Part shown: positions 12,717 to 22,065 of the stretch, in pieces | How positions within the stretch are numbered: position 1 is the first letter of the stretch | How the letters are laid out: each line of letters opens with the position of its first letter | NCBI RefSeq assembly: GCF_035978755.1 | Contig: NZ_CP108414.1 | Location: 3,100,001 to 3,164,000 of the forward strand | DNA: 64,000 nucleotides | From: Streptomyces sp. NBC_01298 | GTDB lineage: Bacteria; Actinomycetota; Actinomycetes; Streptomycetales; Streptomycetaceae | Reading direction: 5' to 3' | Program-made: the position numbers and the translations under genes | Notes under the pieces: model-generated | Database searches by the model: none | Told to the model about the DNA's origin: nothing | Seen by the model: the letters and a program-made list of their open reading frames with translations, nothing else

Positions 12717-13349
12717 TCAGCGGGAGGTCTTGACCCCGGTCAGCGCGGTGACCACCGGCTCCAGCGCCTGGTTGATCTCGTCGCCGATCGAGCGGAAGAA
12801 GGTGATCGGCGCCCCGTACGGGTCGTACACCTCGTCCGCGTCCGGGGACGGCGCGAGGAGCCACCCGCGTAGAGCGGCGGCGGCACGGACCAGCGCACGG
12901 GCCCGCTCCACCATCCCGTCCTCCAGCGGCGGCAGCGTCGCCGGGTCTATCGCCCGCACCAGCCGGGTGAACTCCTTCAGGGTGAAGGTGCGCAGCCCCG
13001 CCGAGTGCCCCATGGAGATCACCTGGGCGCGGTGGTCGCGGGTGGCGGTCAGGACCAGGTCCGCGCGTATGACGTGCTCGTCCAGGAGTTCCCGGCCGGT
13101 GAAGCCGGAGGCGTCCGCCCCGAAGTCGGCCAGCACGGCGGCCGCGTTGGCCTCCATGGGCGCGCCCTCGTGGCCCCAGGTGCCCGCGCTCTCCACGATC
13201 AGGTCGCCGGTGACGGGACCGCCGAGCCGGTGGGACAGCGCGTGCCGCGTCAGCCGCTCGGTGATGGGCGAGCGGCAGACGTTGCCGGTGCTGACGTGGA
13301 GTATGCGGAAGGTGCTGTCCCCGGCTATGCCACGCCCCTCAGGGCTCAC
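12717..13349 (-). CDS. Low-molecular-weight tyrosine phosphatase fold protein, nucleophile Cys replaced by Ser
   Basis: 210 residues from the GTG at 13347-13349, overlapping the upstream gene by 4 bp (GTGA). The N-terminal LMW-PTP P-loop reads HVSTGNVCRSPITERL, whereas active enzymes have Cys at the first position of CxxxxxRS. Here the codon is AGC (Ser), so the usual cysteinyl-phosphate chemistry should be impossible. The remaining fold is intact: the C-terminal DEVYDPYG retains the Asp of the DPY loop. It is either a pseudophosphatase/phosphoprotein binder or uses another mechanism. Coupled to ywlC and close to glyA and prmC. Confidence 0.85.
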   Translation of the reverse strand: MSPEGRGIAGDSTFRILHVSTGNVCRSPITERLTRHALSHRLGGPVTGDLIVESAGTWGHEGAPMEANAAAVLADFGADASGFTGRELLDEHVIRADLVLTATRDHRAQVISMGHSAGLRTFTLKEFTRLVRAIDPATLPPLEDGMVERARALVRAAAALRGWLLAPSPDADEVYDPYGAPITFFRSIGDEINQALEPVVTALTGVKTSR

Positions 13350-13993
13350 GGGGCCACCTCGAGGTCGGGTACGACCTCCCGCAGCTGCTCGGCGGTCAGT
13401 GCCCCGGCGCGCAGCAGGACGGGAACCTTCCCGGTGACGTCGACGATCGACGAGGGCTGCATGCCCGGGGTCGGACCGCCGTCCAGGTACACGGACACGG
13501 AGTCGCCGAGCATCTCGCGGGCCGCGTCGCAGTCCTCCGGCGCCGGGTGTCCGGTCAGGTTCGCCGAGGACACCGCCATCGGGCCGACCTCGGTCAGCAG
13601 CTCGATCGCGACGGGGTGCAGGGGCATGCGTACGGCCACGGTGCCGCCGGTCTCGCCCAGGTCCCACGCCAGCGAGGGCTGGTGCTTGGCGACGAGGGTC
13701 AGCGCGCCGGGCCAGAAGGCGTCGACGAGCTCCCACGCCTGCTCGGAGAAGTCGGTGACCAGGCCGTGCAGGGTGTTCGGGGAGCCGATGAGGACGGGGG
13801 TGGGCATGTTGCGGCCGCGCCCCTTGGCGGCGAGCAGGTCGCCGACGGCCTCCGCGCTGAAGGCGTCCGCGCCGATCCCGTACAGGGTGTCCGTGGGCAG
13901 CACGACGAGCTCGCCGCGACGTACGGCGGAGGCGGCTTCGCGCAGGCCCGTCTTGCGGTCCGTCGCGTCGTTGCAGTCGTATCGCCGGGCCAT
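13346..13993 (-). CDS. L-threonylcarbamoyladenylate synthase (Sua5/YwlC/YrdC)
   Basis: 215 residues; ATG 13991-13993 has GAGGAGG 8 bases upstream. YrdC-fold landmarks: VVLPTDTLYGIGADAFS, KGRGRNMPTPVLIG, GTVAVRMPLHP and SSANLTGHPAP. It makes threonylcarbamoyl-AMP from threonine, bicarbonate and ATP, for the t6A37 modification of ANN-decoding tRNAs. Short form without the C-terminal Sua5 domain. The next gene starts inside its stop codon. Confidence 0.94.
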   Translation of the reverse strand: MARRYDCNDATDRKTGLREAASAVRRGELVVLPTDTLYGIGADAFSAEAVGDLLAAKGRGRNMPTPVLIGSPNTLHGLVTDFSEQAWELVDAFWPGALTLVAKHQPSLAWDLGETGGTVAVRMPLHPVAIELLTEVGPMAVSSANLTGHPAPEDCDAAREMLGDSVSVYLDGGPTPGMQPSSIVDVTGKVPVLLRAGALTAEQLREVVPDLEVAP

Positions 13994-14062
13994 CAGCGGG
14001 CCTCCTCGTGCAGCAGGGTGGTGGCGGGAATGCGCGCGGTGATCGCCCCGGCCGGGGCGGCA

Positions 14063-14104
14063 CCGGTCACGGCGGGGCCGGTCACGGTGGGGCCGGTCAC
14101 GGCA
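14063..14104. repeat. 15-bp tandem repeat at the 3' end of prmC
   Basis: The unit CCGGTCACGGCGGGG occurs 2.7 times in tandem (14063, 14078, 14093), with one C/T difference, running from the ywlC-prmC gap into the last codons and stop of prmC. It is probably a recent slippage expansion. No function is evident. Confidence 0.7.
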
Positions 14105-14942
14105 TGGCCTTGCGGGCGGTGGCGAAGCGCGGGCGCTTGTTGAGGTCGGGGTGGTCGGCGGCGTCGGCCCAGCCCCGTTCCTCGGCGAAGATCCACGGGA
14201 CCTGTCCGCCCTGCGTGTCGGCGTGCTCGATGACGACGATGCCGCCGGGACGCAGCAGCCGGTGGGCGGTGCGCTCGATGCCACGGATGGTGTCCAGGCC
14301 GTCCTCGCCGGAGAACAGCGCCATCTCGGGGTCGTGGTCGCGGGCCTCGGGCGCGACGTACTCCCACTCGGTGAGCGGGATGTACGGCGGGTTGGAGATG
14401 ACCAGGTCGACCTGCCCGTCCAGCTCGGGCAGCGCGCTGAGCGCGTTGCCCTGGTGGACGGTGACCCGGGAGCCCTCGGCGTTCTTACGGGTCCACTGCA
14501 GGGCGTCCTCGGACAGCTCGACGGCGTGCACGCGCGAGCGCGGCACCTCCTGCGCCATGGCCAGCGCGATGGCGCCGGAGCCGGTGCAGAGGTCCACGAT
14601 CAGCGGTTCGACGACGTCCATCGCCCGGACGGCCTGTATGGCCCAGTCCACGACCGACTCGGTCTCGGGCCGGGGCACGAAGACCCCGGGCCCGACCTGG
14701 AGCTCCAGGTAGCGGAAGAAGGCGCGGCCGGTGATGTGCTGGAGCGGCTCGCGCGCCTCGCGGCGGGCGATCGCCTCCCAGTAGCGGGCATCGAAGTCCG
14801 CGTCCTTGACGTGGTGGAGTTCCCCCCGCTTGACGCCGTGCACGAAGGCCGCGAGCTCCTCCGCGTCGAAACGCGGTGAGGGCACGCCGGCGGCGGCCAG
14901 CCGCTGGGTGGCCTGGGCCACCTCGGCAAGCAGCAAGTTCAC
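14097..14942 (-). CDS. prmC: Release factor glutamine N5-methyltransferase
   Basis: 281 residues, GTG start at 14940-14942. The HemK/PrmC signature NPPYIPLTEW is present with the SAM-binding VDLCTGSGAIALAMA; the N-terminal helical domain (residues 1-80) docks the release factor. It methylates the Gln of the GGQ loop of RF1, whose gene prfA lies directly upstream in the same orientation (86-bp gap), a common arrangement. Confidence 0.96.
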   Translation of the reverse strand: MNLLLAEVAQATQRLAAAGVPSPRFDAEELAAFVHGVKRGELHHVKDADFDARYWEAIARREAREPLQHITGRAFFRYLELQVGPGVFVPRPETESVVDWAIQAVRAMDVVEPLIVDLCTGSGAIALAMAQEVPRSRVHAVELSEDALQWTRKNAEGSRVTVHQGNALSALPELDGQVDLVISNPPYIPLTEWEYVAPEARDHDPEMALFSGEDGLDTIRGIERTAHRLLRPGGIVVIEHADTQGGQVPWIFAEERGWADAADHPDLNKRPRFATARKAMP

Positions 14943-15028
14943 GCTGGTCCTCCGGGCTGCTGTCGTACGGGGGGTGGTGCGGGGTCCTGCGGGGGTGGTG
15001 CGGGTCCTGCGGGGTCCTGCGGGAGGAC

Positions 15029-16108
15029 TCAGTGCGCGGACGCGAGCTTGGCGGCGGAGTCCGTGTCGACGCAGGCCTGGATGACCGAGTCGAGGTCTCC
15101 GTCGAGCACCTGGTCCAAGTTGTACGCCTTGAAGCCCGTCCGGTGGTCCGAGATCCGGTTTTCCGGGTAGTTGTACGTCCGGATCTTCTCGGAGCGGTCC
15201 ACGGAGCGCACCTGGCTGCGGCGCACGTCGGAGGCCTCCTGCTCGGCGGCTTCCTGGGCGGCGGCCAGCAGGCGCGAGCGCAGGATGCGCATGGCCTGCT
15301 CCTTGTTCTGGAGCTGGCTCTTCTCGTTCTGGCAGGAGGCGACCACACCGGTCGGGAGGTGCGTGATGCGCACGGCCGAGTCGGTGGTGTTGACGGACTG
15401 GCCGCCGGGGCCCGAGGAGCGGTACACGTCGATGCGGAGGTCGTTCATGTTGACCTCGACCTCCACCTCCTCGGCTTCCGGGGTGACGAGCACGCCGGCG
15501 GCGGAGGTGTGGATGCGGCCCTGGGACTCGGTGGCCGGCACGCGCTGGACGCGGTGCACGCCGCCCTCGTACTTCAGGCGGGCCCAGACGCCCTGGCCGG
15601 GCTCGGTGGCCCCGTTGCCGCCCTTGGTGCGGACGGAGACCTGGACGTCCTTGTAGCCGCCGAGCTCGGACTCGGTGGCGTCGATGATCTCGGTCTTCCA
15701 GCCCACGCGCTCGGCGTAGCGCAGGTACATGCGCAGCAGGTCGCCGGCGAACAGAGCCGACTCGTCGCCGCCCGCACCCGCCTTGACCTCCAGGAGCACG
15801 TCCTTGTCGTCGCTGGGGTCGCGCGGAACGAGCAGCAGGCGGAGCTTCTCGGTGAGCTCTTCGCGCTGTGCGGTCAGTTCCTTGACCTCTGCCACGAAGT
15901 CCGGGTCGTCGGCCGCGAACTCCTTCGCCGTCTCGATGTCCTCGGCGGACTGCTTCCAGGCACGGAAGGTCGCGACGATCGGGGTCAGCTCCGCGTAGCG
16001 CTTGTTCAGCTTGCGCGCGTTGGCCTGATCCGAGTGGACCGAAGGGTCGGCGAGCTTCTTCTCAAGATCGGCGTGCTCGCCGATCAGTTCCTCGACCGCC
16101 TCGAACAT
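15029..16108 (-). CDS. prfA: Peptide chain release factor 1
   Basis: 359 residues. The catalytic loop [10 protein letters not shown] lies at about residues 230-240 and the protein recognises UAA and UAG. The anticodon-like region is in the [21 protein letters not shown] stretch. The C-terminal domain ([15 protein letters not shown]) is complete. ATG start. It precedes its modifying enzyme prmC. Confidence 0.97.
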   Translation of the reverse strand: MFEAVEELIGEHADLEKKLADPSVHSDQANARKLNKRYAELTPIVATFRAWKQSAEDIETAKEFAADDPDFVAEVKELTAQREELTEKLRLLLVPRDPSDDKDVLLEVKAGAGGDESALFAGDLLRMYLRYAERVGWKTEIIDATESELGGYKDVQVSVRTKGGNGATEPGQGVWARLKYEGGVHRVQRVPATESQGRIHTSAAGVLVTPEAEEVEVEVNMNDLRIDVYRSSGPGGQSVNTTDSAVRITHLPTGVVASCQNEKSQLQNKEQAMRILRSRLLAAAQEAAEQEASDVRRSQVRSVDRSEKIRTYNYPENRISDHRTGFKAYNLDQVLDGDLDSVIQACVDTDSAAKLASAH

Positions 16109-16160
16109 CGGGGGCTCCTGAAGATGGTGAATGTGAAGAAATGGGCTGCGGGACGAGAAA

Positions 16161-16213
16161 GGCGCCGGTCCGGCTGCCCCCGTGCGAACAGGGTGCAGCC
16201 GGAACCCGGCGCC
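16161..16213 (-). terminator. Terminator after rpmE
   Basis: A two-part stem: GGCGCCGG (16161-16168) pairs with CCGGCGCC (16206-16213), and inside it CGGCTGC with GCAGCCG. It begins 10 bases past the rpmE stop on the minus strand. Confidence 0.7.
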
Positions 16214-16222
16214 TGAGGCTCG

Positions 16223-16438
16223 CTACTTCTGTGCAGCCTTGCCGAAGCGGGCCTCGAAGCGGGCCACGCGGCCACCGGTGTCGAGGATCTTCTGCTTGCC
16301 CGTGTAGAACGGGTGGCACTCGGAGCAGACCTCGGCTCGGATGGAGCCTTCGGTCAGGGTGCTACGGGTGGTGAACGACGCGCCACAGGTGCAGCTGACC
16401 TGGGTCTCGACGTACTGGGGGTGAACATCGCGCTTCAA
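16223..16438 (-). CDS. rpmE: 50S ribosomal protein L31, zinc-binding form
   Basis: 71 residues, [16 protein letters not shown]. Cys16, Cys18 and the later C..C pair (VCSECHP) form the zinc site of the C+ type of L31, the form expressed under zinc-replete conditions. The start codon is TTG (16436-16438), supported by AGGAG five bases upstream and by the conserved KRD(I/V)HP N-terminus. Confidence 0.95.
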   Translation of the reverse strand: MKRDVHPQYVETQVSCTCGASFTTRSTLTEGSIRAEVCSECHPFYTGKQKILDTGGRVARFEARFGKAAQK

Positions 16439-16654
16439 GGTGTCTCCTAGATTCGGGAGGGCGCCGGGTCGCAGGAGCCGAATTGCGCGCTGCGTGAACC
16501 GGGGCCGACAGACCAGTCTGCCAGGACCGGGCTGCCTGTCAAAATTCTGAGGACGCCTCCCTCAACGGCAGGGGTCCGGCATCTATTCCACGGCCGGCCG
16601 GAACCCGTCCGACCAGGCGGTTCAGGCGTGCCGGACGGCCATGACCGACCGGGG

Positions 16655-17758
16655 CTACCGGACCACCGCACCGGCGGTGCCCTTGTCGCCGGCCGAGTTC
16701 GCGGTGGCCTCGGCGGGGACCTGCCGGTCGGCCAGCAGGGCCTCCCAGACCATCTTGGACTCCTTGGTGAGCGGGACGACCCGGTTGGGGTCACGGGTGT
16801 CGCCGGTCACCGGCAGGGTGATCATCTGCATGTTCTCGGGGCCGATGCCCTCCAGGCCCTGGGCGAAGCCCATGAGGGACTTCACGTCGCCGAGCGCCTT
16901 GTCCGTGGTGACGGCCTTGGTGGCGGTGTCGGCCAGGTCGAGCAGCTTCTTGGGGTTGTCGAAGACGCCGATGCTCTTGACCTGCTTGATCAGCGCCTTG
17001 ATGAAGGCCTGCTGGAGCTGTATTCGGCCCAGGTCGCCGCCGTCGCCGACGCCGTGGCGGGTACGGACGAGGCCGAGGGCCTGCTCCCCGGTGAGCCTGT
17101 TCGTCCCGGCGGGCAGGTTCAGGTGGCTGTAGTAGTCCTTGATCGGCTTGGTGGTCGTCACCTCGACGCCGCCGAGCTTGTCGATGATCTCCTTGAAGCC
17201 CGTGAAGTCGACTTCGAGGTAGTGATCCATGCGGATCCCCGACATCTTCTCCACGGTCGCGACCGCGCAGGCGGCCCCGCCGACGGTGAAGGACTCGTTG
17301 AACATCTTGCGCGGGCCGCCCAGGTCGCTCTTGCCGCTGGGGAGCTTGCAGGAGGGCCGGGTGACGAGGGTGTCGCGGGGTATCGACACGACGGTGGCCT
17401 TGGTGTGGCCCTCGTTGAGGTGGACGATCATCGCCGTGTCGGAGCGCGCGGAGCCGCCGTCGTCCTGGCCGTACTCCCCGTTGGCCCCGCCCCGGGAGTC
17501 GGAGCCGAGGACGAGGATGTCCATCGAGCCGTTGTCCACGTCCTGCGGGCGGTCCGCGCCGAGGGCGGCGTCGATGTCGACCGTCTTGAGGTTTCCGTTG
17601 AACTTGAAGTAGAAGTAGCCGAGCCCCGCACCGCCCAGGAGGACCACGCCCGCGGCGGTCCACGCGGCGATGGCGACGGCCCTGCGGCGCGCGGCCGGCT
17701 TCCGTCGGCGTCGGCCCGCGCCGGCCCTGCGGCCGTGGCCCCTGTTGTCCTGGCTCAT
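16655..17758 (-). CDS. LytR-CpsA-Psr family wall polymer ligase
   Basis: 367 residues from ATG 17756-17758. An Arg-rich cytoplasmic N-terminus (residues 1-28) precedes one membrane helix (about 29-50) and an extracellular LCP domain with LVLGSDSRGG, SDTAMIVHLNEGHTKATVVSIPRDTLV-type strand and LGLVRTRHGVGDGGDLGR. The Arg/Asp residues of these motifs bind polyprenyl pyrophosphate. The enzyme attaches anionic glycopolymers to peptidoglycan, which links it functionally to the WecA-like enzyme at 9.9-11.2 kb. It has no C-terminal LytR domain. Confidence 0.9.
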   Translation of the reverse strand: MSQDNRGHGRRAGAGRRRRKPAARRRAVAIAAWTAAGVVLLGGAGLGYFYFKFNGNLKTVDIDAALGADRPQDVDNGSMDILVLGSDSRGGANGEYGQDDGGSARSDTAMIVHLNEGHTKATVVSIPRDTLVTRPSCKLPSGKSDLGGPRKMFNESFTVGGAACAVATVEKMSGIRMDHYLEVDFTGFKEIIDKLGGVEVTTTKPIKDYYSHLNLPAGTNRLTGEQALGLVRTRHGVGDGGDLGRIQLQQAFIKALIKQVKSIGVFDNPKKLLDLADTATKAVTTDKALGDVKSLMGFAQGLEGIGPENMQMITLPVTGDTRDPNRVVPLTKESKMVWEALLADRQVPAEATANSAGDKGTAGAVVR

Positions 17759-18139
17759 GCTCTGCTCTGCCCGTCTGTGTGCGGCCCGGTTGCCCGTTTT
17801 CCCTCTGACAGAGACGGTCGGCCGCCTTCCAGGGTTCCACGGCCGCCTGTGCGCCCCGTGTGCGTGCCGTCGCGTGCGCCCCCGGGCCGCCCGGGGCGAA
17901 CGCCCCGTAATCCCGTACCTACCTGCGGTTTCCCCCGCGGGCCCGGCGGTGGCGCACGGGGCCGCGCGGGGTACGGAGTGTGGCAAAGGTCGCACCCGTG
18001 CCCGAAGGCCCGTAGACCGCTCTGCGCAGAACGACGGGGCTCGCGTACGCAGACCGACGGAACCCCCGTACGACGCGACCGCCCCCGTCGCGGCTGCGGC
18101 GGGGGCGGTCGGTCATGCGGGTGGCGCTACGGGGAGACG
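17759..18139. other. Intergenic region between rho and the LCP gene
   Basis: 381 bp without a gene. It holds the rho terminator (18077-18110, listed separately), a 7-bp perfect hairpin CCCCGGG-CCG-CCCGGGG at 17880-17896, and presumably the promoter of the LCP gene. Nothing else is recognisable. Confidence 0.5.
18077..18110 (-). terminator. Terminator after rho
   Basis: GACCGCCCCCG (18077-18087) and CGGGGGCGGTC (18100-18110) form an 11-bp perfect stem with a 12-base loop, 29 bp beyond the rho stop on the minus strand. No U-tract, as is common in Streptomyces. Confidence 0.75.
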
Positions 18140-20287
18140 TCAGTCGTCGTTCTTGCCCGACGGGGTCGTCTTCGCGATCTGCATGAGGAACTCGGCGTTC
18201 GACTTCGTCTGCTTCATCTTGTCGAGGAGCAGCTCGATGGCCTGCTGCGAGTCGAGCGCGTGCAGCACCCGGCGCAGCTTCCAGACGATGGCGAGCTCCT
18301 CGCTGTTGAGGAGGATCTCCTCCTTGCGGGTGCCCGAGGGGTCCACGTCCACGGCCGGGAAGATGCGCTTGTCGGCGAGCTTCCGGTCGAGCTTGAGCTC
18401 CATGTTGCCGGTGCCCTTGAACTCCTCGAAGATCACCTCGTCCATGCGCGAGCCGGTGTCGACCAGCGCGGTGGCCAGGATGGTCAGCGAGCCGCCGTCC
18501 TCGATGTTGCGCGCGGCACCGAAGAAGCGCTTCGGCGGGTACAGCGCGGTCGAGTCGACACCACCGGACAGGATGCGGCCGGAGGCGGGGGCGGCGAGGT
18601 TGTACGCGCGTCCCAGGCGGGTGATGGAGTCCAGCAGGACCACCACGTCGTGACCGAGCTCGACGAGACGCTTGGCGCGCTCGATGGCCAGCTCGGCGAC
18701 GGTGGTGTGGTCCTCGGCCGGGCGGTCGAAGGTCGAGGAGATGACCTCGCCCTTCACCGACCGCTGCATGTCGGTGACCTCTTCCGGACGCTCGTCGACC
18801 AGGACGACCATCAGGTGGCACTCGGGGTTGTTGACCGTGATCGCGTTGGCGATCGCCTGCATGATCATGGTCTTACCGGTCTTCGGCGGGGCCACGATCA
18901 GACCGCGCTGGCCCTTACCGATCGGCGACACGAGGTCGATGATGCGGGTGGTCAGCACGCCCGGGTCGGTCTCCAGGCGGAGCCGGTCCTGCGGGTACAG
19001 GGGGGTCAGCTTCTGGAACTCCGGGCGGCCGCGGCCGGATTCGGGCGCCATGCCGTTGACGGAGTCCAGGCGCACGAGCGCGTTGAACTTCTCGCGGCGC
19101 TCGCCGTCCTTGGGCTGCCGGACGGCGCCGGTGGTGTGGTCGCCCTTGCGCAGACCCGCCTTGCGGACCTGGGCGAGGGAGACGTACACGTCGTTCGGGC
19201 CGGGCAGGTAGCCCGAGGTCCGGATGAACGCGTAGTTGTCGAGGATGTCCAGGATGCCCGCGACGGGGATCAGGACGTCGTCGTCGGCGACCGGGGTCTC
19301 GACCGGGGCGAACTCGTCGCGCCCGCGACGGCCACGGCGGTCGCGGTAGCGGCCGCGACGGCCGCGACGGCCGTCCTCGTCGAAGTCGTCCTGGGGGCCG
19401 TTGTCCTGACGGTCCCGCTCCTGACGACCACCCTGCTGGCCCTGCCCCTGGCCCTGACCCTGGCCGCGGCCGCCCTGCTGGCGGTCCTGACGGTCGGTCC
19501 GGTCCTGGCGGCCGCCCTGCTGGCCCTGGTTCTGACCCTGGCCCTGGCCCTGGTTCTGACCCTGGCCACCCTGGCCGGCCTGGCCCTGACCCTGGGCGCC
19601 CTGGCCCTGGTCGTCGGCCTTGGCACCGCGGTCACGGCGCTCGCGGCGGCCGTCGGCGCGGTCGTTGCCCCGCTCGCGGCGGTCGCGACGGCCGCGGCCC
19701 TCGCCTTCCTGCGCCTGGCCCTGGCCGGCGGGGGCGGTGGCGGCCTCGGCCTTCGCCTCGGCCTGTGCGGCCGGAGCGACGGTCTCGGGCTTCTGCTCCA
19801 CCTGCACGGCGGCGGGGGCCGAACCCTCGGGGCTGCCGGAGGGGGCGGTGGCGCGCCGGCGGCGGCGCTCGCCGACCGGGGCGTCCTCGCTGGCGGGCTG
19901 GCCCGGGATGTCGATCTGGGCCTGCGCGGCGGTCTTCTCGGCGGGCGCCTCGGCGGCGGCCTCGCCCGTACGGGCCTTGCTGGTGGCGCGGCGCTTCGGC
20001 TTGGTCTCGCCGGTGTCGGCGGACGCGGCGGCCGGCGCGGAGGCCGCGGCCTTGGGGGCGCTGCTTCCCGCCTGCGCCTCCTTGATGACCTCGATCAGCT
20101 GGCCCTTGCGCATCCGCGCGGTGCCCCTGATGCCGAGGCCCGACGCGACCTGCTGGAGCTCGGCCAGGACCATGCCGTCAAGGCCGGTGCCGGAGCGGCG
20201 GCGCTTGGTCGGCGCGGCGCCCTCGGCGGGGGCACTGGTGTCGACGTTGGTGTCGGCAGCGCCCATCAGATCGGTGGTGTCGCTCAC
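18140..20287 (-). CDS. rho: Transcription termination factor Rho with a long disordered insert
   Basis: 715 residues (GTG start at 20285-20287, GGAAGGA upstream), against about 420 in E. coli. Order: Rho N-terminal domain (about 38-75), an Ala/Glu/Lys-rich linker, a Gly/Gln/Arg/Asp-rich low-complexity block (about 170-335, repeated GQGQ and RRDRR units), the OB-fold primary RNA site (about 345-420, [15 protein letters not shown]), then the ATPase with Walker A APPKTGKT (about residue 465) and the C-terminal helicase ring. The insert is typical of high-GC actinobacterial Rho and is thought to bind structured RNA. Single-gene transcript: terminators lie on both sides. Confidence 0.97.
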   Translation of the reverse strand: MSDTTDLMGAADTNVDTSAPAEGAAPTKRRRSGTGLDGMVLAELQQVASGLGIRGTARMRKGQLIEVIKEAQAGSSAPKAAASAPAAASADTGETKPKRRATSKARTGEAAAEAPAEKTAAQAQIDIPGQPASEDAPVGERRRRRATAPSGSPEGSAPAAVQVEQKPETVAPAAQAEAKAEAATAPAGQGQAQEGEGRGRRDRRERGNDRADGRRERRDRGAKADDQGQGAQGQGQAGQGGQGQNQGQGQGQNQGQQGGRQDRTDRQDRQQGGRGQGQGQGQGQQGGRQERDRQDNGPQDDFDEDGRRGRRGRYRDRRGRRGRDEFAPVETPVADDDVLIPVAGILDILDNYAFIRTSGYLPGPNDVYVSLAQVRKAGLRKGDHTTGAVRQPKDGERREKFNALVRLDSVNGMAPESGRGRPEFQKLTPLYPQDRLRLETDPGVLTTRIIDLVSPIGKGQRGLIVAPPKTGKTMIMQAIANAITVNNPECHLMVVLVDERPEEVTDMQRSVKGEVISSTFDRPAEDHTTVAELAIERAKRLVELGHDVVVLLDSITRLGRAYNLAAPASGRILSGGVDSTALYPPKRFFGAARNIEDGGSLTILATALVDTGSRMDEVIFEEFKGTGNMELKLDRKLADKRIFPAVDVDPSGTRKEEILLNSEELAIVWKLRRVLHALDSQQAIELLLDKMKQTKSNAEFLMQIAKTTPSGKNDD

Positions 20288-20757
20288 GAAGGGTCCTTCC
20301 CTGGAGCGGACGTCGGCCTGTCTGGCTCGGCGACCGGTTGTGCTGTCCGACGGCAGTCCGTGGCCTGAGGAGGTGTGGACTGCAGCCGGGGCGGTGGTCC
20401 GCCGATAGAGATACGGCGGAGAGAAACGTGCATGTGCGTGGGTGGTTCCGGCGAGAAGCCCCCGAGCTGAAAGCGTGGGAATGTCACGCCGATTCCGGAG
20501 CGTGCTCGAAACTGCTGGCAGCGATCAAAGCAGTCGGGGAGGCTCCCGGAAGAAAGGTGGTCCCTGATAGGGACACTGAGCACCAAGCCATGGCGGCTTC
20601 GGATGCGCACTTGAGACTAACACTACCGGATCCAACAGACATTCCCCCTCTCCATCACCGGCTGTAGAGCCCTTCCGCGCAAGTACCGCGCGGGCTCCGC
20701 GCGGGCGGCCTGCCCTGGCCGCCCGCCCCTGGCCGGCTGTGTCCTCTACTGAACGGA
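20288..20757 (-). promoter_or_regulatory. Long rho leader region
   Basis: 470 bp between thrB and rho with no credible gene. The left two-thirds (about 20288-20640) must hold the rho promoter and 5' leader; it includes a less GC-rich part (20590-20660). The right end carries the thrB terminator. Long rho leaders are often sites of Rho autoregulation, but I see no specific element. Confidence 0.4.
20701..20726 (-). terminator. Terminator after thrB
   Basis: GCGGGCGGCC (20701-20710) pairs perfectly with GGCCGCCCGC (20717-20726) around a 6-base loop, 31 bp past the thrB stop. Confidence 0.75.
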
Positions 20758-21684
20758 TCAGCCGCCCTGGGTTCCCAGCGGAAGTACGCTCGCGCCCGCT
20801 GCGTCGAGTGCGAGCCGGTTGGCCGCCCACCCCTCGCCCGCGAGCCGTGCGACCTTGTCGGCCGCACCGTTGTCGACCAGCGCGAGGACCGTGGGGCCCG
20901 CGCCGGAAATCACCGCGGGGATGCCGTCCGCCCGCAGTCGGGCCACGAGCGCCACGCTCTCGGGCATCGCCGGGGACCGGTACTCCTGGTGGAGACGGTC
21001 CTCGGTGGCCGGCAGCAGGAACTCGGGACGCCTGGTCAGGGCCTCTACGAGCAGACCCGCGCGGCCCGCGTTGACGGCCGCGTCCACGTGCGGGACGGTG
21101 CGCGGCAGCAGGCCGCGCGCCGTCTCCGTCAGGACCGGCCTGGAGGGGACGAAGACCACCGGAACGATGGAATCGGCGGGCTCCATACGGATCGCCTTGG
21201 CGCTGCCGCCGTCCATCCACGCGAGGGTGAAGCCGCCGAGCAGACAGGCGGCGACGTTGTCGGGGTGGCCCTCGATCTCGGTGGCCAGTTCCAGCAGCGC
21301 CGTGTCGTCGAGCTTGGCCTCTCCGCCTATCGTCACGGCGCGGGCGGCCACGATGCCCGCGCAGATGGCGGCGGAGGAGGACCCGAGGCCGCGGCCGTGC
21401 GGGATGCGGTTGGCGCAGACGACCTCGAGGCCGCGCGGCTGGCCGCCCAGCAGGTCGAAGGCGGTGCGCATGGAGCGTACGAGGAGGTGGCTCTCGTCCC
21501 GCGGGAGGGTGTCGGCACCTTCGCCCGCGATGTCGATGTTCAGGCCGGAATCGGCCACGCGTACGACGACGTCGTCGTAGAGCCCCAAGGCCAGCCCGAA
21601 GGCGTCGAAGCCCGGGCCGAGGTTGGCACTGCTGGCGGGAACGCGCACCCGTACGGCGGCGGCGCGGAAGGCGGGACCGGCCAT
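20758..21684 (-). CDS. thrB: Homoserine kinase
   Basis: 308 residues from ATG 21682-21684 (MAGPAFRAAAVRVRVPASSANLG). GHMP kinase: the N-terminal PASSANLGPGFD and the ATP loop PHGRGLGSSSAA are textbook thrB motifs. It phosphorylates homoserine to O-phosphohomoserine, the substrate of ThrC encoded 381 bp upstream. Same strand as hom and thrC, but a strong hairpin (21961-22006) lies between thrC and thrB, so thrB may have a separate promoter or only partial read-through. Confidence 0.96.
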   Translation of the reverse strand: MAGPAFRAAAVRVRVPASSANLGPGFDAFGLALGLYDDVVVRVADSGLNIDIAGEGADTLPRDESHLLVRSMRTAFDLLGGQPRGLEVVCANRIPHGRGLGSSSAAICAGIVAARAVTIGGEAKLDDTALLELATEIEGHPDNVAACLLGGFTLAWMDGGSAKAIRMEPADSIVPVVFVPSRPVLTETARGLLPRTVPHVDAAVNAGRAGLLVEALTRRPEFLLPATEDRLHQEYRSPAMPESVALVARLRADGIPAVISGAGPTVLALVDNGAADKVARLAGEGWAANRLALDAAGASVLPLGTQGG

Positions 21685-21960
21685 CTTCCGATGACACTCC
21701 TTGTGACTGTGCGAGACGGGATCTTCGCTGGCTCGCTGTGAATGTACTGGAGAACGTACGACACCCGAAGGCCCTGTGGGCAGCACCGCGGTCATGTGCG
21801 CGGCGGCGGATGTAAGTACAGCCTATCGAAGGAAGGTTCTTCTCCGACATAGGGCGCACAGCAGGCGCACGATGCGTGTCGTGGGCTCCCACCGGATCCG
21901 TCGGCTTCTCGCCGGGACATCTGCCGGGATTCCGTGGCCTTTTGTACCGTACGGGCCCGA

Positions 21961-22006
21961 GTTGCCGGATTCCTCGGCCTGGAGAAGGCTTCCGGAATCC
22001 GGCAAC
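21961..22006 (-). terminator. Hairpin between thrC and thrB
   Basis: GTTGCCGGATTCC (21961-21973) and GGAATCCGGCAAC (21994-22006) are a perfect 13-bp inverted repeat. It lies 59 bp past the thrC stop and 277 bp before thrB. Next to it (22008-22042) is a short GCTACTGCG-type tandem repeat. The remainder of the 381-bp thrC-thrB gap contains nothing else recognisable beyond a probable thrB promoter region. Confidence 0.65.
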
Positions 22007-22065
22007 GCGGTTACTGCGGCTACTGCGGCTACTGCCGTTACTGCACTACTTCTCTACCGCCCGGG

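Noticed and set aside
16628..20368. Plus-strand open frame of 1246 codons opposite the LCP and rho genes
   Set aside because: Spans two genes and their intergenic region on the other strand; composition is a mirror of rho repeats.
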